A DNA stretch of 64,000 nt from Gillisia xinjiangensis. GTDB taxonomy: Bacteria > Bacteroidota > Bacteroidia > Flavobacteriales > Flavobacteriaceae. The notes beneath the pieces were generated by a model that saw only the letters and a list, made by a program, of their open reading frames with translations, was not told the origin of the DNA and did not search any database. Below, piece by piece: positions 41,676-50,243 of this stretch. Position numbers and translations under genes: made by a program. Where the stretch lies: assembly GCF_046298265.1 (NCBI RefSeq), contig NZ_JBKAHK010000005.1:186001-250000 (forward strand), written 5' to 3'. Numbering within the stretch: the stretch's first letter is position 1; every line of letters starts with the position of its first letter.

Positions 41676-42437
41676 ATGCTTACAAAACGAATTATACCTT
41701 GCCTGGATATAAAAAATGGGAGAACCGTTAAGGGAGTGAATTTTGTCGATTTACGCGATGCGGGCGATCCCGTTGAACTTGCTGAAATTTATGCGAAATC
41801 CGGTGCAGATGAATTGGTGTTCCTGGATATTTCTGCCACCGAAGAACGACGAAAAACCCTTGCTGACCTTGTCCTTCGGGTGGCGGAATATGTTAATATT
41901 CCATTCACGGTTGGTGGTGGGATTTCTTCAGTGGAAGATGTGGATATTCTGCTTCAGAATGGTGCCGATAAAGTTTCGATAAATTCTTCTGCAGTAAAAA
42001 ATCCAGACCTTATCAATACACTTGCTGCTAAATTTGGAAGCCAGTGTATTACGGTTGCCATCGATGCCAAAAAGGTGGATGGAACCTGGTTGGTACATTT
42101 GGTGGGAGGGAAAGTGCCTACAAAACTAAATTTATTTGACTGGGCGAAGGAAGTTGAACGCAGGGGAGCAGGGGAGATCTTGTTCACCTCTATGAATAAT
42201 GACGGAACCAAAGATGGTTTTGCAAATGAGGCTTTGGCCAGATTATCTTCAGAATTGAATATTCCAATAATCGCTTCCGGTGGTGCCGGAAATATTCAAC
42301 ATTTTTGTGATGTTTTTAAGGAGGGAAAAGCAGATGCAGCCCTGGCAGCAAGTGTTTTTCATTTTAAGGAAATAGAAATTAAAGATCTCAAAGAAGCGTT
42401 GCGGAAGGACGGAATTGAAGTTCGGATTTTGCCCTAG
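41676..42437 (+). CDS. hisF: Imidazole glycerol phosphate synthase, cyclase subunit
   Basis: A 253-residue TIM barrel, starting LTKRIIPCLDIKNGRTVKGV, with FTVGGGISSVEDVDILLQNG, KVSINSSAVKNP, MNNDGTKDGF and IASGGAGNIQHF. It partners HisH and yields imidazole glycerol phosphate and AICAR. It is 45 bp after hisA. Confidence 0.97.
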   Translation: MLTKRIIPCLDIKNGRTVKGVNFVDLRDAGDPVELAEIYAKSGADELVFLDISATEERRKTLADLVLRVAEYVNIPFTVGGGISSVEDVDILLQNGADKVSINSSAVKNPDLINTLAAKFGSQCITVAIDAKKVDGTWLVHLVGGKVPTKLNLFDWAKEVERRGAGEILFTSMNNDGTKDGFANEALARLSSELNIPIIASGGAGNIQHFCDVFKEGKADAALAASVFHFKEIEIKDLKEALRKDGIEVRILP

Positions 42438-42498
42438 GATAAATTATTAGAAGGTTAAAGCTTCTGAAAGCTTATAGTAAAAGAAATAAAATTAATCG

Positions 42499-43116
42499 AT
42501 GAATATAGATTTCAACAAAAATAACGACGGACTTGTACCGGCAATCATTCAGGATAATACCACCAAAAATGTTCTAATGTTAGGGTATATGAATGAAGAG
42601 GCATTTTTAAAGACCAATGAAAGTAAGAAAGTCACTTTTTTCAGCAGAACAAAAAACCGACTCTGGACAAAAGGCGAGGAAAGCGGAAATTACCTGGAAC
42701 TTGTAAGTATTAAGAACGACTGTGATAATGACACCTTGCTTATAAGTGTAAATCCGAAGGGGCCAACCTGCCACAAAGGAACGGATACCTGTTGGGGTGA
42801 AGAAAACAATCCCGATTTTGGCTTTATTTCCAGGCTGGAAGGGATCATTTCAGAACGTAAAAAATTAAGCGAGCAGAAACCGGAATTGCGTGCGGATAAA
42901 TCCAGTTATGTGGTTTCTCTGTTTGATGCAGGCATCAATAAAATCGCGCAAAAAGTAGGGGAGGAAGCTATTGAAACCGTTATTGAAGCAAAAGATGAGA
43001 ACGACGATCTTTTCTTAAATGAAAGCGCCGATCTTTTATTTCATTACCTGATCCTTTTGCAGGCGAAAGGGTTTACCCTAAAAGATATTGTAAAAGTATT
43101 GGAGGGAAGACATTAA
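42499..43116 (+). CDS. hisIE: Bifunctional PR-AMP cyclohydrolase / PR-ATP pyrophosphatase
   Basis: A 205-residue fusion. Residues 1-105 are HisI with MLGYMNEEAFLKT, FFSRTKNRLWTKGE and zinc cysteines in CHKGTDTCWGE. Residues 110-205 are HisE with YVVSLFDAGINKIAQKVGEE and ESADLLFHYLILLQAKG. It carries out steps 2 and 3 of the pathway. Last gene of the operon, so all ten activities from hisG to hisD are encoded contiguously here. Confidence 0.97.
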   Translation: MNIDFNKNNDGLVPAIIQDNTTKNVLMLGYMNEEAFLKTNESKKVTFFSRTKNRLWTKGEESGNYLELVSIKNDCDNDTLLISVNPKGPTCHKGTDTCWGEENNPDFGFISRLEGIISERKKLSEQKPELRADKSSYVVSLFDAGINKIAQKVGEEAIETVIEAKDENDDLFLNESADLLFHYLILLQAKGFTLKDIVKVLEGRH

Positions 43117-43127
43117 AAATTGAGTTT

Positions 43128-43340
43128 AAGAAAGCCCTGAAAGGGTTCAATATATAAGCGATGGGCAACGCCCATCGAATAAATGACGTTAATTTAAAAA
43201 GCCCTGAAAGGGCGAAATAAGATGGGGTTCAAGGAAGAGCGTACCTTAATTTATCTCACCCTTTCAGGGCTATATCTTTGAATATCTTAACACAGGGCTA
43301 CACCCTGAGTTAAGATATTTTGCCCTTTCAGGGCTTTTAT
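43128..43340. repeat. REP-like hairpin cluster after the his operon
   Basis: About 210 bp made of six small hairpins. GCCCTGAAAGGG words occur at 43134 and 43201. The reverse form CCCTTTCAGGGC occurs at 43259 and 43323. GATGGGCAACGCCCATC lies at 43160-43176, and CAGGGCTACACCCTG at 43293-43307. The outer copies are inverted relative to each other, so the whole region can fold back on itself. The right-hand hairpin ends in TTTT and may terminate the his transcript. AAAGCCCTGAAAGGGC repeats are, as I recall, widespread in Bacteroidota. Confidence 0.8.
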
Positions 43341-43386
43341 ACTTCTTGATTCCATCTGGCCTAAAACAACTGTTTAAAACAGAAAA

Positions 43387-44241
43387 TTATTCATTCCAGC
43401 TACCCATTTTCCCGGTCTGAAAATCATCATAGGCCTGGTTTATTTCATCCATGCTGTTCATTACAAACGGACCGCGGGATACTACGGGTTCGTTGAAAGC
43501 CGGTGCATGTCCAAAAATCAGGGTACTTTCTGCAATGGCATCTATTTCTATATTTTCATCATCATTATCAAATTCCAATAGATGCAGCGCCTTTGCCGAT
43601 TTGCCGTTTACAATTAATTCGCCCTTTGCCACATAAAAAAAGATGTTGTGGTCTTTAGGTACTGGTAGATGTAATTTCCCTGTTTCCTTGAAAAAAATAG
43701 TAGCCAGGTGTATATCGGTTAAAGTATCAAAAGCTCCTTCTGTTCCTTCAAAATTCCCTGAGATTACCTGGGCACTCACTTTGCCTTCATCGAGGGCGAT
43801 TTTTGGAATTTGATCTTCCTGAAGTCCTTTATATTTTGGGGGCGTCATTTTTAATTTTTCGGGAAGGTTTATCCATAACTGAAGAATTTCCAGATCTCCG
43901 CCAAATTTCTTGAAATCTTCCGGAGAAATTTCTGCGTGTATGAGTCCGCTGCCAGCCGTCATCCATTGAACGCCACCACTATGAATAACGCTTTGATGGC
44001 CGCCGGAATCTTTATGAGCAATTTCTCCCTGCAAAATAAAAGTAACCGTTTCCATGCCACGGTGTGGATGCGGTCCAAAAGGGAGTCCATTGTTATTAGG
44101 GCCGTAGGTTTGAGGGCCATGATGGTTTAAGAACAAAAAAGGATCTATCATTTGTAAATTCCCGGTAGGCATTGGGGAATAGGTGATTAGATCGTCAATT
44201 GGTCTGTATTCTGCTTTATGGATTTTTTGTATTGTGCGCAT
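43387..44241 (-). CDS. Pirin-family protein
   Basis: From the ATG at 44241 the product has 284 residues and starts MRTIQKIHKAEYRPIDDL. An in-frame ATG at 44415 would add 58 residues without family similarity. The bicupin fold shows metal-binding FGPHPHRGMETVTFILQGEI (about residues 52-71), HKDSGGHQSVIHSGGVQWMT and SGLIHAE with His and Glu ligands. Pirins include quercetinases and redox-sensing co-regulators; which applies is unknown. Convergent with hisIE. Confidence 0.9.
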   Translation of the reverse strand: MRTIQKIHKAEYRPIDDLITYSPMPTGNLQMIDPFLFLNHHGPQTYGPNNNGLPFGPHPHRGMETVTFILQGEIAHKDSGGHQSVIHSGGVQWMTAGSGLIHAEISPEDFKKFGGDLEILQLWINLPEKLKMTPPKYKGLQEDQIPKIALDEGKVSAQVISGNFEGTEGAFDTLTDIHLATIFFKETGKLHLPVPKDHNIFFYVAKGELIVNGKSAKALHLLEFDNDDENIEIDAIAESTLIFGHAPAFNEPVVSRGPFVMNSMDEINQAYDDFQTGKMGSWNE

Positions 44242-44438
44242 AACAGTATGGTTTTTCCCATTTTTGGAAGTAGTTACAAGATAAAAAATATCTGAGTGAT
44301 ACTGGGAAGAGTTTTTAAAAAAATAGTATTTCCTGAAAATGAAGGATTTTTTTTCAGTAAAAGGAGGACAAATGCTGTTTTTTTTTATCCACGTAATTAA
44401 CTGGGAATTAATCACCTATATTTAACAAAAAAACAAAT

Positions 44439-44999
44439 ATGTTTTATAGGCTAATACTATTTTTTCTTCTCTTCCAGTTTTTTTCAATAACAAATTCAAA
44501 GGCACAAAACTCAGAATTGGATATAGGCGTTCGGCTACAGAAATCTGTTAATTTGTATTATGAAAATGGGATTACAGCACAGTATACCAACAACAGCCTA
44601 TATTCTAAAAGATTGTATTTTGGCCTTAGTTATGTCTCCAGTAGATTAGGAAGTGCTATTGGCTCCAATGCCATAAAGCAGGACAATATATTTCTTTCCA
44701 CAACCTATTTTTTTAGGCCGGATAGAAACTTACAACCTTTTTTAAGGCTTAATACCGGATATTTTCATTCAGATCTTGAAGAAGAAATTTTTGATGATCT
44801 TCCAAACTCTTCAATATTGCTTTCTCCGGAAGCAGGTATAAGATTAAAAACTAATTCTCCTTTAAAAGTTGGTGCCTCTTTTGGGTACAATTTAATAATA
44901 GGGGATGGACGAAAGGGGCCAGGAACTTTATATCCTGTTTTTATTCAATCCAGCATTACCTGGAGTATTCTAAATAATACAGATCAAAATGAAAAATAA
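44439..44999 (+). CDS. Outer-membrane beta-barrel-like protein
   Basis: A 186-residue protein with a signal peptide (residues 1-22, ending SKAQ), then alternating polar and hydrophobic strands (for example ITAQYTNNSLYSKRLYFGLS, PEAGIRLKTNSPLKVGASFG) and a final strand FIQSSITWSI before a short tail. Eight-strand barrel size. The substrate or role is unknown. Its last 11 bp overlap the following lipoprotein hydrolase gene, so the two are probably made together. Confidence 0.6.
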   Translation: MFYRLILFFLLFQFFSITNSKAQNSELDIGVRLQKSVNLYYENGITAQYTNNSLYSKRLYFGLSYVSSRLGSAIGSNAIKQDNIFLSTTYFFRPDRNLQPFLRLNTGYFHSDLEEEIFDDLPNSSILLSPEAGIRLKTNSPLKVGASFGYNLIIGDGRKGPGTLYPVFIQSSITWSILNNTDQNEK

Positions 45000-45924
45000 A
45001 GTAAAATTATTAATTCTGCTTTCAATTTTTGTCGGTTGTGGAACAGAACCCGATATAAATGAAACTATGCTTGATGGTGAAGAAATTTTTGATCCTTCTT
45101 TATACGAGCCTGAAAAATATCTTGTTTCTGTTGCCTTTCCTAATCCTACTCCCCAGGAGGCTTTAAAACCGGTTATAATTGCAAGCCATGGATATACAGC
45201 TACCACATTTGAATGGGACGAATTTCGGGATTTTGCAGAAATTGGCGATAATGTTTTAATATCGCAGATTTTACTGGGAGGCCATGGTAGAAGTTATGAG
45301 GATTTTAAAAATTCAGGATGGAAAGATTGGCAAACAGCTATAATAAAGGAATATGAAGATCTTGTGAGGGCAGGATATAAAAACATTCATTTTCTGGGCT
45401 CCTCAACCAGTGGAGCTCTTTTTTTTGAATTACTAGCGGGAAGTTATTTTAAAAATCAGCCTGCTCCACAACAGGTGCTTCTGGTTGATCCAATTGTGAT
45501 TCCGTCTAATAAAAGCCTTTCGATGATCCCTGTATTTGGTCCAATGCTTGGGTATCTTGAAACAGATCAATCTGCAGAAGAAGATAAAGTATATTATCAT
45601 TTCAGGCCCGAGGAAACTTTAAGAGAATTGCAAAATTTACTCAATATCGTAAGAAAAGACCTGGAAAAAGGGATAGTTCTTCCACAGGGTACTTCATTAA
45701 AAGTTTACAAATCAAAAAAAGATCCTACTGCAGATCCCGTAAGTGCTGTTTTGATATATAAAGGTGTTAAGACCAATTCAGGAGGTAATATAGATGTTGA
45801 AATGATTGATTCAGATCTTCACGTCTATACAAGATTAGACCTGCGCATTTTCACTACTGGAGACAAAGAAAATCAAACAGCTACATTTAATGATATTTTA
45901 GACAGGGTTACAGGAAATAATTGA
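44989..45924 (+). CDS. Lipoprotein alpha/beta-hydrolase-like protein
   Basis: A 311-residue protein with a lipobox LSIFVGC (Cys17), so probably lipid-anchored. The body follows an alpha/beta hydrolase order: the oxyanion-region HGYTATTFEWDEF (about residues 66-78), GGHGRSYEDFKNSGW, then the nucleophile elbow FLGSSTSGALFFEL (about residues 132-145), and LLVDPIVIPSN. The elbow reads G-S-S-T-S-G, so the classical GxSxG glycine after the serine is replaced by serine. A late Asp-x-x-x-His pair is suggested by SDLHVYTRLDLRIF. Esterase or lipase activity is possible but not certain. It overlaps the beta-barrel gene. Confidence 0.6.
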   Translation: MKNKVKLLILLSIFVGCGTEPDINETMLDGEEIFDPSLYEPEKYLVSVAFPNPTPQEALKPVIIASHGYTATTFEWDEFRDFAEIGDNVLISQILLGGHGRSYEDFKNSGWKDWQTAIIKEYEDLVRAGYKNIHFLGSSTSGALFFELLAGSYFKNQPAPQQVLLVDPIVIPSNKSLSMIPVFGPMLGYLETDQSAEEDKVYYHFRPEETLRELQNLLNIVRKDLEKGIVLPQGTSLKVYKSKKDPTADPVSAVLIYKGVKTNSGGNIDVEMIDSDLHVYTRLDLRIFTTGDKENQTATFNDILDRVTGNN

Positions 45925-45957
45925 ATCTAACGGATGGTTATTTAGGTAATGAAAAAA

Positions 45958-46692
45958 TCAATCTTTGTTCCTAACATAGATCAGTTTAAACCTTCCTTTT
46001 TGGTTTTCCCTGGATTCAATTTCAAATTTATTGATCGAATGGATCATTGGAGTTAGTTTTTGAAATCCATAATTCCGGGAATCGAAATTTGGTTGTTTTT
46101 TTTGAAGCAAGCCTCCAACATCACCCAAAAATGCCCAACCATCCTCATCGGCCAGATCAGAAATGGTACTGGAAATAAGTCGGATGACTTTTGGAGTGAT
46201 TTTATCCACTTCGGCCTTTTTAGCTGTTTTTTCTACACCTTCTGGTTCTCCTTCTTTTATTGGATTTTTCAGGATTTCAATGTAAATGAATTTATCACAG
46301 GCAACAATAAATGGTTCCGGTGTTTTCTTTTCTCCAATCCCAATCACATTCTTTCCTGCTTCCCTCAATCTTGTTGCCAGTCGGGTGAAATCGCTGTCGC
46401 TGGATACCAGGCAAAACCCATCTACCCTGTCTGAATAAAGAATGTCCATGGCGTCGATGATCATCGCAGAATCGGTAGAATTTTTACCCTGGGTATATCC
46501 ATATTGCTGAATAGGATTAATTGCATTTTCCAAAAGAACATTTTTCCATTTCACCAAATGGGGTTTGGTCCAGTCTCCGTAAATACGTTTGATGGTTGGA
46601 TTGCCATATTTTGCAATCTCTTCCATCATTTCTTTAATATAAGCTGAAGGGATATTGTCCCCGTCTATTAATACTGCAAGTTTTGAATCCAT
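45958..46692 (-). CDS. NYN-domain nuclease with OST-HTH/LOTUS domain (LabA/DUF88 type)
   Basis: A 244-residue protein. Residues 1-140 are a NYN (PIN-like) domain with acidic metal-binding residues in LIDGDNIPS (D10, D12), NSTDSAMIIDAMDILY and SSDSDFTRLATRLREAGK. Residues about 165-235 are an OST-HTH/LOTUS module (KITPKVIRLISSTISDLADE, AFLGDVGGLLQKKQPNFDSR). NYN-LOTUS proteins are predicted RNases acting on RNA in metabolism or defence; the target is unknown. Repeat copy 3 lies directly upstream. Confidence 0.85.
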   Translation of the reverse strand: MDSKLAVLIDGDNIPSAYIKEMMEEIAKYGNPTIKRIYGDWTKPHLVKWKNVLLENAINPIQQYGYTQGKNSTDSAMIIDAMDILYSDRVDGFCLVSSDSDFTRLATRLREAGKNVIGIGEKKTPEPFIVACDKFIYIEILKNPIKEGEPEGVEKTAKKAEVDKITPKVIRLISSTISDLADEDGWAFLGDVGGLLQKKQPNFDSRNYGFQKLTPMIHSINKFEIESRENQKGRFKLIYVRNKD

Positions 46693-46707
46693 AAAACGAA
46701 TTTATAA

Positions 46708-46810
46708 TTAATTCCCCGAGGCCTGTCCGAAACATTCATGCGAGCCTGCCTCGAATTTTTAAAAGTATTTTCCAATTCATACCTCGTGGGCTTGCCCCGA
46801 GGTTTATGAT
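46708..46810 (+). repeat. Dispersed hairpin repeat, copy 3
   Basis: Shares CTCGAATTTTTAAAAGTATT, TTCCAATTCATACCTCGTGG and GCTTGCCCCGA with copies 1 and 2 in the same orientation, but lacks the leftmost hairpin and carries an extra segment of about 27 bp between the GAGG and CCTCG arms. It stands between the NYN gene and the terminator of the next gene. Confidence 0.75.
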
Positions 46811-46836
46811 TTATAAAATTACTTTTTTTGAATGAT

Positions 46837-46864
46837 AAAAGGCTGCATAAGCAGCCTTTTTATT
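46837..46864 (-). terminator. Terminator after the baeRF-like gene
   Basis: A perfect 10-bp stem (46837-46846 with 46851-46860), loop ATAA, with T-rich ends on both strands. It lies 22 bp after the stop of the gene on the minus strand. Confidence 0.8.
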
Positions 46865-46885
46865 AAAAATTTATAAGTTTGATGT

Positions 46886-48037
46886 TTAGCTATACCTAAA
46901 AAGTGCATTCATTTTCGATTCTTTTTCAGGCATAAAAGCAGCGTCAACTAAAAATACATTTCCTCCATTTTCCAGAACTTTTTTAGCAGCTAAATTCATC
47001 AGGGACATATTTCCATTGGTTTGTTGATCATCAATAGTTACTTTTCTGTTTTGTGGATCATAATTCCCCCAGATTTCTTCCCTGTTTTCCAAAAACAAGG
47101 TATCTATTTTTCCTTCCAATGCTGAAGGAATGATATCATGAACCAAAGAGGAGGTATGTTCTGTATTGCACCAATCTTCATATTTTTTTAATTTTTCCTT
47201 CCTGGTTTTTTCGAAAAAGGGTTCAATTACTTTCCAGGATTTTTCATGAAGCCCTAACTTATCGGTATCTGAAGGATTACCGGGAGCTGCTTCTTCATAT
47301 AGCTTGTTGTAAGTGTTTGCATCCTTGTAAATCGGATAAAAATAATCCTGGCATGCTACCACCAAAGGTAATTTCCCTTTATTTAGGATAGGTTGCAAAC
47401 CTTCGTCGACTGCCCTGAAATATCTTAAAATTTCATCTTTTCGCTCCCTGTCTGCACCGGCATGTCCATGCATGTTTTTTTCTCCCTGAGAGGATGCACT
47501 AAACTGAAGGGCCTTTTCTTCATAATCAAAACCTACACGTTCCCTTAAATTGGAGGGGGTAAGGTCTTCAATATCAATTTTGGTTATGCTATACTTGCTT
47601 GCTTCGTAGAAAGAAACCTCTTTTACCTGAATTGCAAGTAAATAATACCTTCCGTCCCCGGAAAGCAATGGAACAAGGGGTTTTATATAAAATTCATTTG
47701 AAATATGCTCATAGGCCTCAAAATTAACAGGTACTGTATACTTTTCAAAAAATTTCGGAGAGGCAAATATGGCCAAACCATCTGACTGATGTCTCCAAAA
47801 ATCTCTATCTTCTATTAATTCCCTGATTGGTGATATAACCTGTGTTATCTTTTCTTCAGAAACCCCGGATTTATTAAGTCTCCTTTTTATCTCATCCATT
47901 TTGGATTTCAAATGAGTTTTGCTTTGTTCTTCTAAAACTTCCTTTCCTCCCCGTTGAGTAGGTATGAAGATTGAGACACAAAGTTCATCCTTAAAATTTG
48001 CTAATTTCTCAAATTGTTCCTGCGCTATTATTGACAT
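46886..48037 (-). CDS. Release-factor-like (baeRF superfamily) protein
   Basis: A 383-residue protein whose start SIIAQEQFEKLANFKDELCV and SIFIPTQRGGKEV resembles the bacterial archaeo-eukaryotic release factor (baeRF) families: an N-terminal eRF1-like region, a middle region with LPLVVACQDYFYPIYK, and a C-terminal part with KIDTLFLENREEIWGNYDPQ and LMNLAAKKVLENGGNVFLVD, matching the eRF1 domain 3 (L7Ae/pelota-like) pattern. Such proteins are proposed to act on stalled ribosomes or in stress. No GGQ motif is seen. Family number within the superfamily is not assigned. Confidence 0.65.
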   Translation of the reverse strand: MSIIAQEQFEKLANFKDELCVSIFIPTQRGGKEVLEEQSKTHLKSKMDEIKRRLNKSGVSEEKITQVISPIRELIEDRDFWRHQSDGLAIFASPKFFEKYTVPVNFEAYEHISNEFYIKPLVPLLSGDGRYYLLAIQVKEVSFYEASKYSITKIDIEDLTPSNLRERVGFDYEEKALQFSASSQGEKNMHGHAGADRERKDEILRYFRAVDEGLQPILNKGKLPLVVACQDYFYPIYKDANTYNKLYEEAAPGNPSDTDKLGLHEKSWKVIEPFFEKTRKEKLKKYEDWCNTEHTSSLVHDIIPSALEGKIDTLFLENREEIWGNYDPQNRKVTIDDQQTNGNMSLMNLAAKKVLENGGNVFLVDAAFMPEKESKMNALFRYS

Positions 48038-48289
48038 TTTCTTTGCTTTTTAGAGAAAAACAGTTCAATTGAGTTTAGTGATATTTAAAATGTTTTTCCT
48101 GGATTAAAATTAGCTTTAAGGTAAGGTTATAAGACCTAATTTCAAACATCACGTGAAGGCATTTTTATTAAAAGTTTCATAATATATATAATAAGATCTT
48201 TGTTTTTTAATGTTTTAACGCCTTTTGAGAGCTGGTTGGGGATGATTAACCTAAAAATTAAGGAGAATTAACGCCTGAAGCATTTTTAG

Positions 48290-49171
48290 CTATTCCATTT
48301 CATCATCCGGTTCCACGTGAATAAGGACGTCGGCAATTTCAGGCAATTCTGCTAAAAGTTCATTTTTCACCTCATGGGCAATATTGTGACCTTCTTTAAC
48401 GGTGATTTCTGCAGCAACGGCAATATGAAGATCAATGTGGAATGTCATTCCTGTTTTCCGGACAAAACATTTTTCTGTTTCAATCACTCCGGGAACATCT
48501 TCAGCAATTTTACGAATATCGGAAACCATATCATCGTACATGTGCTCATCCATAACTTCCCCCAGGGCTGGTCGGAGGATGAGATATGCATTATATAGAA
48601 TGAATCCTGAAGCAAAAAGCGCAGCCCAGTCATCGGCAGTTTCATATCCCGGCCCCATAAATAAAGCCACGGAAATCCCGATAAAAGCCATTAAAGATGT
48701 TATCGCATCACTGCGGTGATGCCAGGCATCTGCCTTTAACGAACTGCTTTTGGTTTCAACGCCTTTTTTGGATATAAACCGATAAAAAACTTCCTTTATA
48801 ATGATGATAACAGCCAGAACAATAAGCGTATAAGGTTTGGGAGTGCTATGTGGAGTCTGGATATGCTGAATGCTTTCATAGGCGATTACAGTTGCTGAGA
48901 TTACAAGAAAACCAACAACTGTAAATGTAATTAAAGGTTCAGCTTTTCCATGGCCATAAGGATGATTGTAATCCGGAGGTTTGCTGGAATATTTGAGACC
49001 TAATAAAACCAGCAGGGAAGAAAACACATCGGTGGTTGATTCTATCGCATCTGCAATAAGGGCATAGGAATTTCCAAAAATCCCTGTAATACCTTTTGCA
49101 ATGGCTAAAAGTGCGTTCCCCAAAATACTGAAATAGGTAGCCCTAATTGCCTTTTTAGTGTTTAAATTCAT
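48290..49171 (-). CDS. Cation diffusion facilitator transporter
   Basis: A 293-residue CDF exporter, starting MNLNTKKAIRATYFSILGNA. The longer start at 49198 is excluded because it overlaps the -7 box at 49196-49203. Six membrane segments: the metal-site Asp-x-x-x-Asp lies in NSYALIADAIESTTD, with HGKAEPLITF and the second-site histidines in DAWHHRSDAITSL. The C-terminal cytoplasmic domain (about residues 205-293) ends ADVLIHVEPDDEME. It exports divalent metals such as zinc or iron in exchange for protons. FieF-like; the metal is not determined. Confidence 0.92.
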   Translation of the reverse strand: MNLNTKKAIRATYFSILGNALLAIAKGITGIFGNSYALIADAIESTTDVFSSLLVLLGLKYSSKPPDYNHPYGHGKAEPLITFTVVGFLVISATVIAYESIQHIQTPHSTPKPYTLIVLAVIIIIKEVFYRFISKKGVETKSSSLKADAWHHRSDAITSLMAFIGISVALFMGPGYETADDWAALFASGFILYNAYLILRPALGEVMDEHMYDDMVSDIRKIAEDVPGVIETEKCFVRKTGMTFHIDLHIAVAAEITVKEGHNIAHEVKNELLAELPEIADVLIHVEPDDEME

Positions 49172-49195
49172 ATTTCTTTTTTCCCTCTGAATGTG

Positions 49196-49203
49196 CAAAG
49201 TTA
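49196..49203 (-). promoter_or_regulatory. -7 box of the CDF transporter gene
   Basis: Minus-strand TAACTTTG matches TAnnTTTG. It sits inside the longer possible reading frame and therefore fixes the start at 49171. Confidence 0.6.
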
Positions 49204-49272
49204 ATTTTTAGGATGGAACAAGTGAGAGAATTTTTAAATGAAAAATGCTGATTTTAGGCAGCTAAAAACATA

Positions 49273-50106
49273 CTACCACCAAACAATAAATATTCTTTCA
49301 AATTCCCTGTTGTTTTTCTTTATCCAAACAAGTGGTGATCTTTTTTTCAGATGCTGGAAAAGGATCTCTTTTTTAATCTCTGAATATGGAAACCATTTTT
49401 CAGAAAATTCAGGGTGAACAGGCCAATCCTGTTTAATCGGAATATAAAAGTTGTAACCGCTATATTCTTCTGAAGTAAATTCTTCAAAATGCAACCAGAA
49501 TCCTGAAATACAGTGTTTATTAAGCTGCAATGAGTGAGTATACTCAATTCCCTTCGGAATAAATAAAATTGCTTTAAAACATACGCTTTGCGCCAATTCT
49601 TCAGCTTTCAAATCTAATAAAGAAAGTACCTCATTTGTTTCGGGTTTAAAGAGAATGGGAAATTGTCGTTGTTTTAGTTTTTCTATTTTTTGAAGTAAGC
49701 TGTCTTTCCGGTTTGGTCCAATCCAGCGTTCCAGTTCATTTTCATAGGATGGATCGTACACATAGAATTTATAAACCAGTTCAATATGATGTTTTTGATC
49801 CTGTAATATATCTTCAGCTAAAAAATCGATCTCTCCAAGCGTGATTCTATCCCGCTGAATTTGAATATTGCTTTTCAAAACTTTTATGTTTCTGGAATTT
49901 TTCAAAAGAAATTCAAAAAACCGCTCCATTCTTTTTCCCAAAACATAATTTGTTTCCAAATCCGGAAGCGCTTTTTGAAGATCTATATCTTCAGGAATGG
50001 AATATTTAGGAAATTCGAACTGTTGCAAACCAAACATATCCTGGTTTTTCCAAAGCGGAGGAGTTCTCACAAATCCCTGAAGCTGCCGGGTTAGTCTGTT
50101 TTTCAT
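49273..50106 (-). CDS. DUF1853-family protein (PD-(D/E)XK-like)
   Basis: A 277-residue protein with a segment characteristic of DUF1853: LGEIDFLAEDILQDQKHHIE (about residues 91-110), LVYKFYVYDPSYENELERWI, GPNRKDSLLQKIEKLKQRQF and, near the end, KKNNREFERIFIVWW. GEID...HIELVYKFY resembles the E-x-D...E-x-K core of PD-(D/E)XK nucleases, so a nuclease-like fold is an inference. The biological role is unknown. It ends 101 bp from the CDF transporter, on the same strand. Confidence 0.7.
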   Translation of the reverse strand: MKNRLTRQLQGFVRTPPLWKNQDMFGLQQFEFPKYSIPEDIDLQKALPDLETNYVLGKRMERFFEFLLKNSRNIKVLKSNIQIQRDRITLGEIDFLAEDILQDQKHHIELVYKFYVYDPSYENELERWIGPNRKDSLLQKIEKLKQRQFPILFKPETNEVLSLLDLKAEELAQSVCFKAILFIPKGIEYTHSLQLNKHCISGFWLHFEEFTSEEYSGYNFYIPIKQDWPVHPEFSEKWFPYSEIKKEILFQHLKKRSPLVWIKKNNREFERIFIVWW

Positions 50107-50243
50107 GAAAATGGGATTTTGTCAAAGTTAGGAATATTTTTTCCCGGGTTTTGGAATGCTTTGTACTACAATCAAATTCAATTATTGTGAAGGGAAGTTA
50201 ATAGCAAGAAAAACTTTTATACTTTTATGCAAATAAATTTTTC

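Noticed and set aside
43128..43340. REP-like cluster as a CRISPR array
   Set aside because: Units are short hairpins in both orientations without regular spacers of 30-40 bp, and there are no cas genes.
44242..44415. N-terminal extension of the pirin ORF
   Set aside because: 58 residues with no cupin similarity. The usual MRTIQKIHKAEY start at 44241 is clear.
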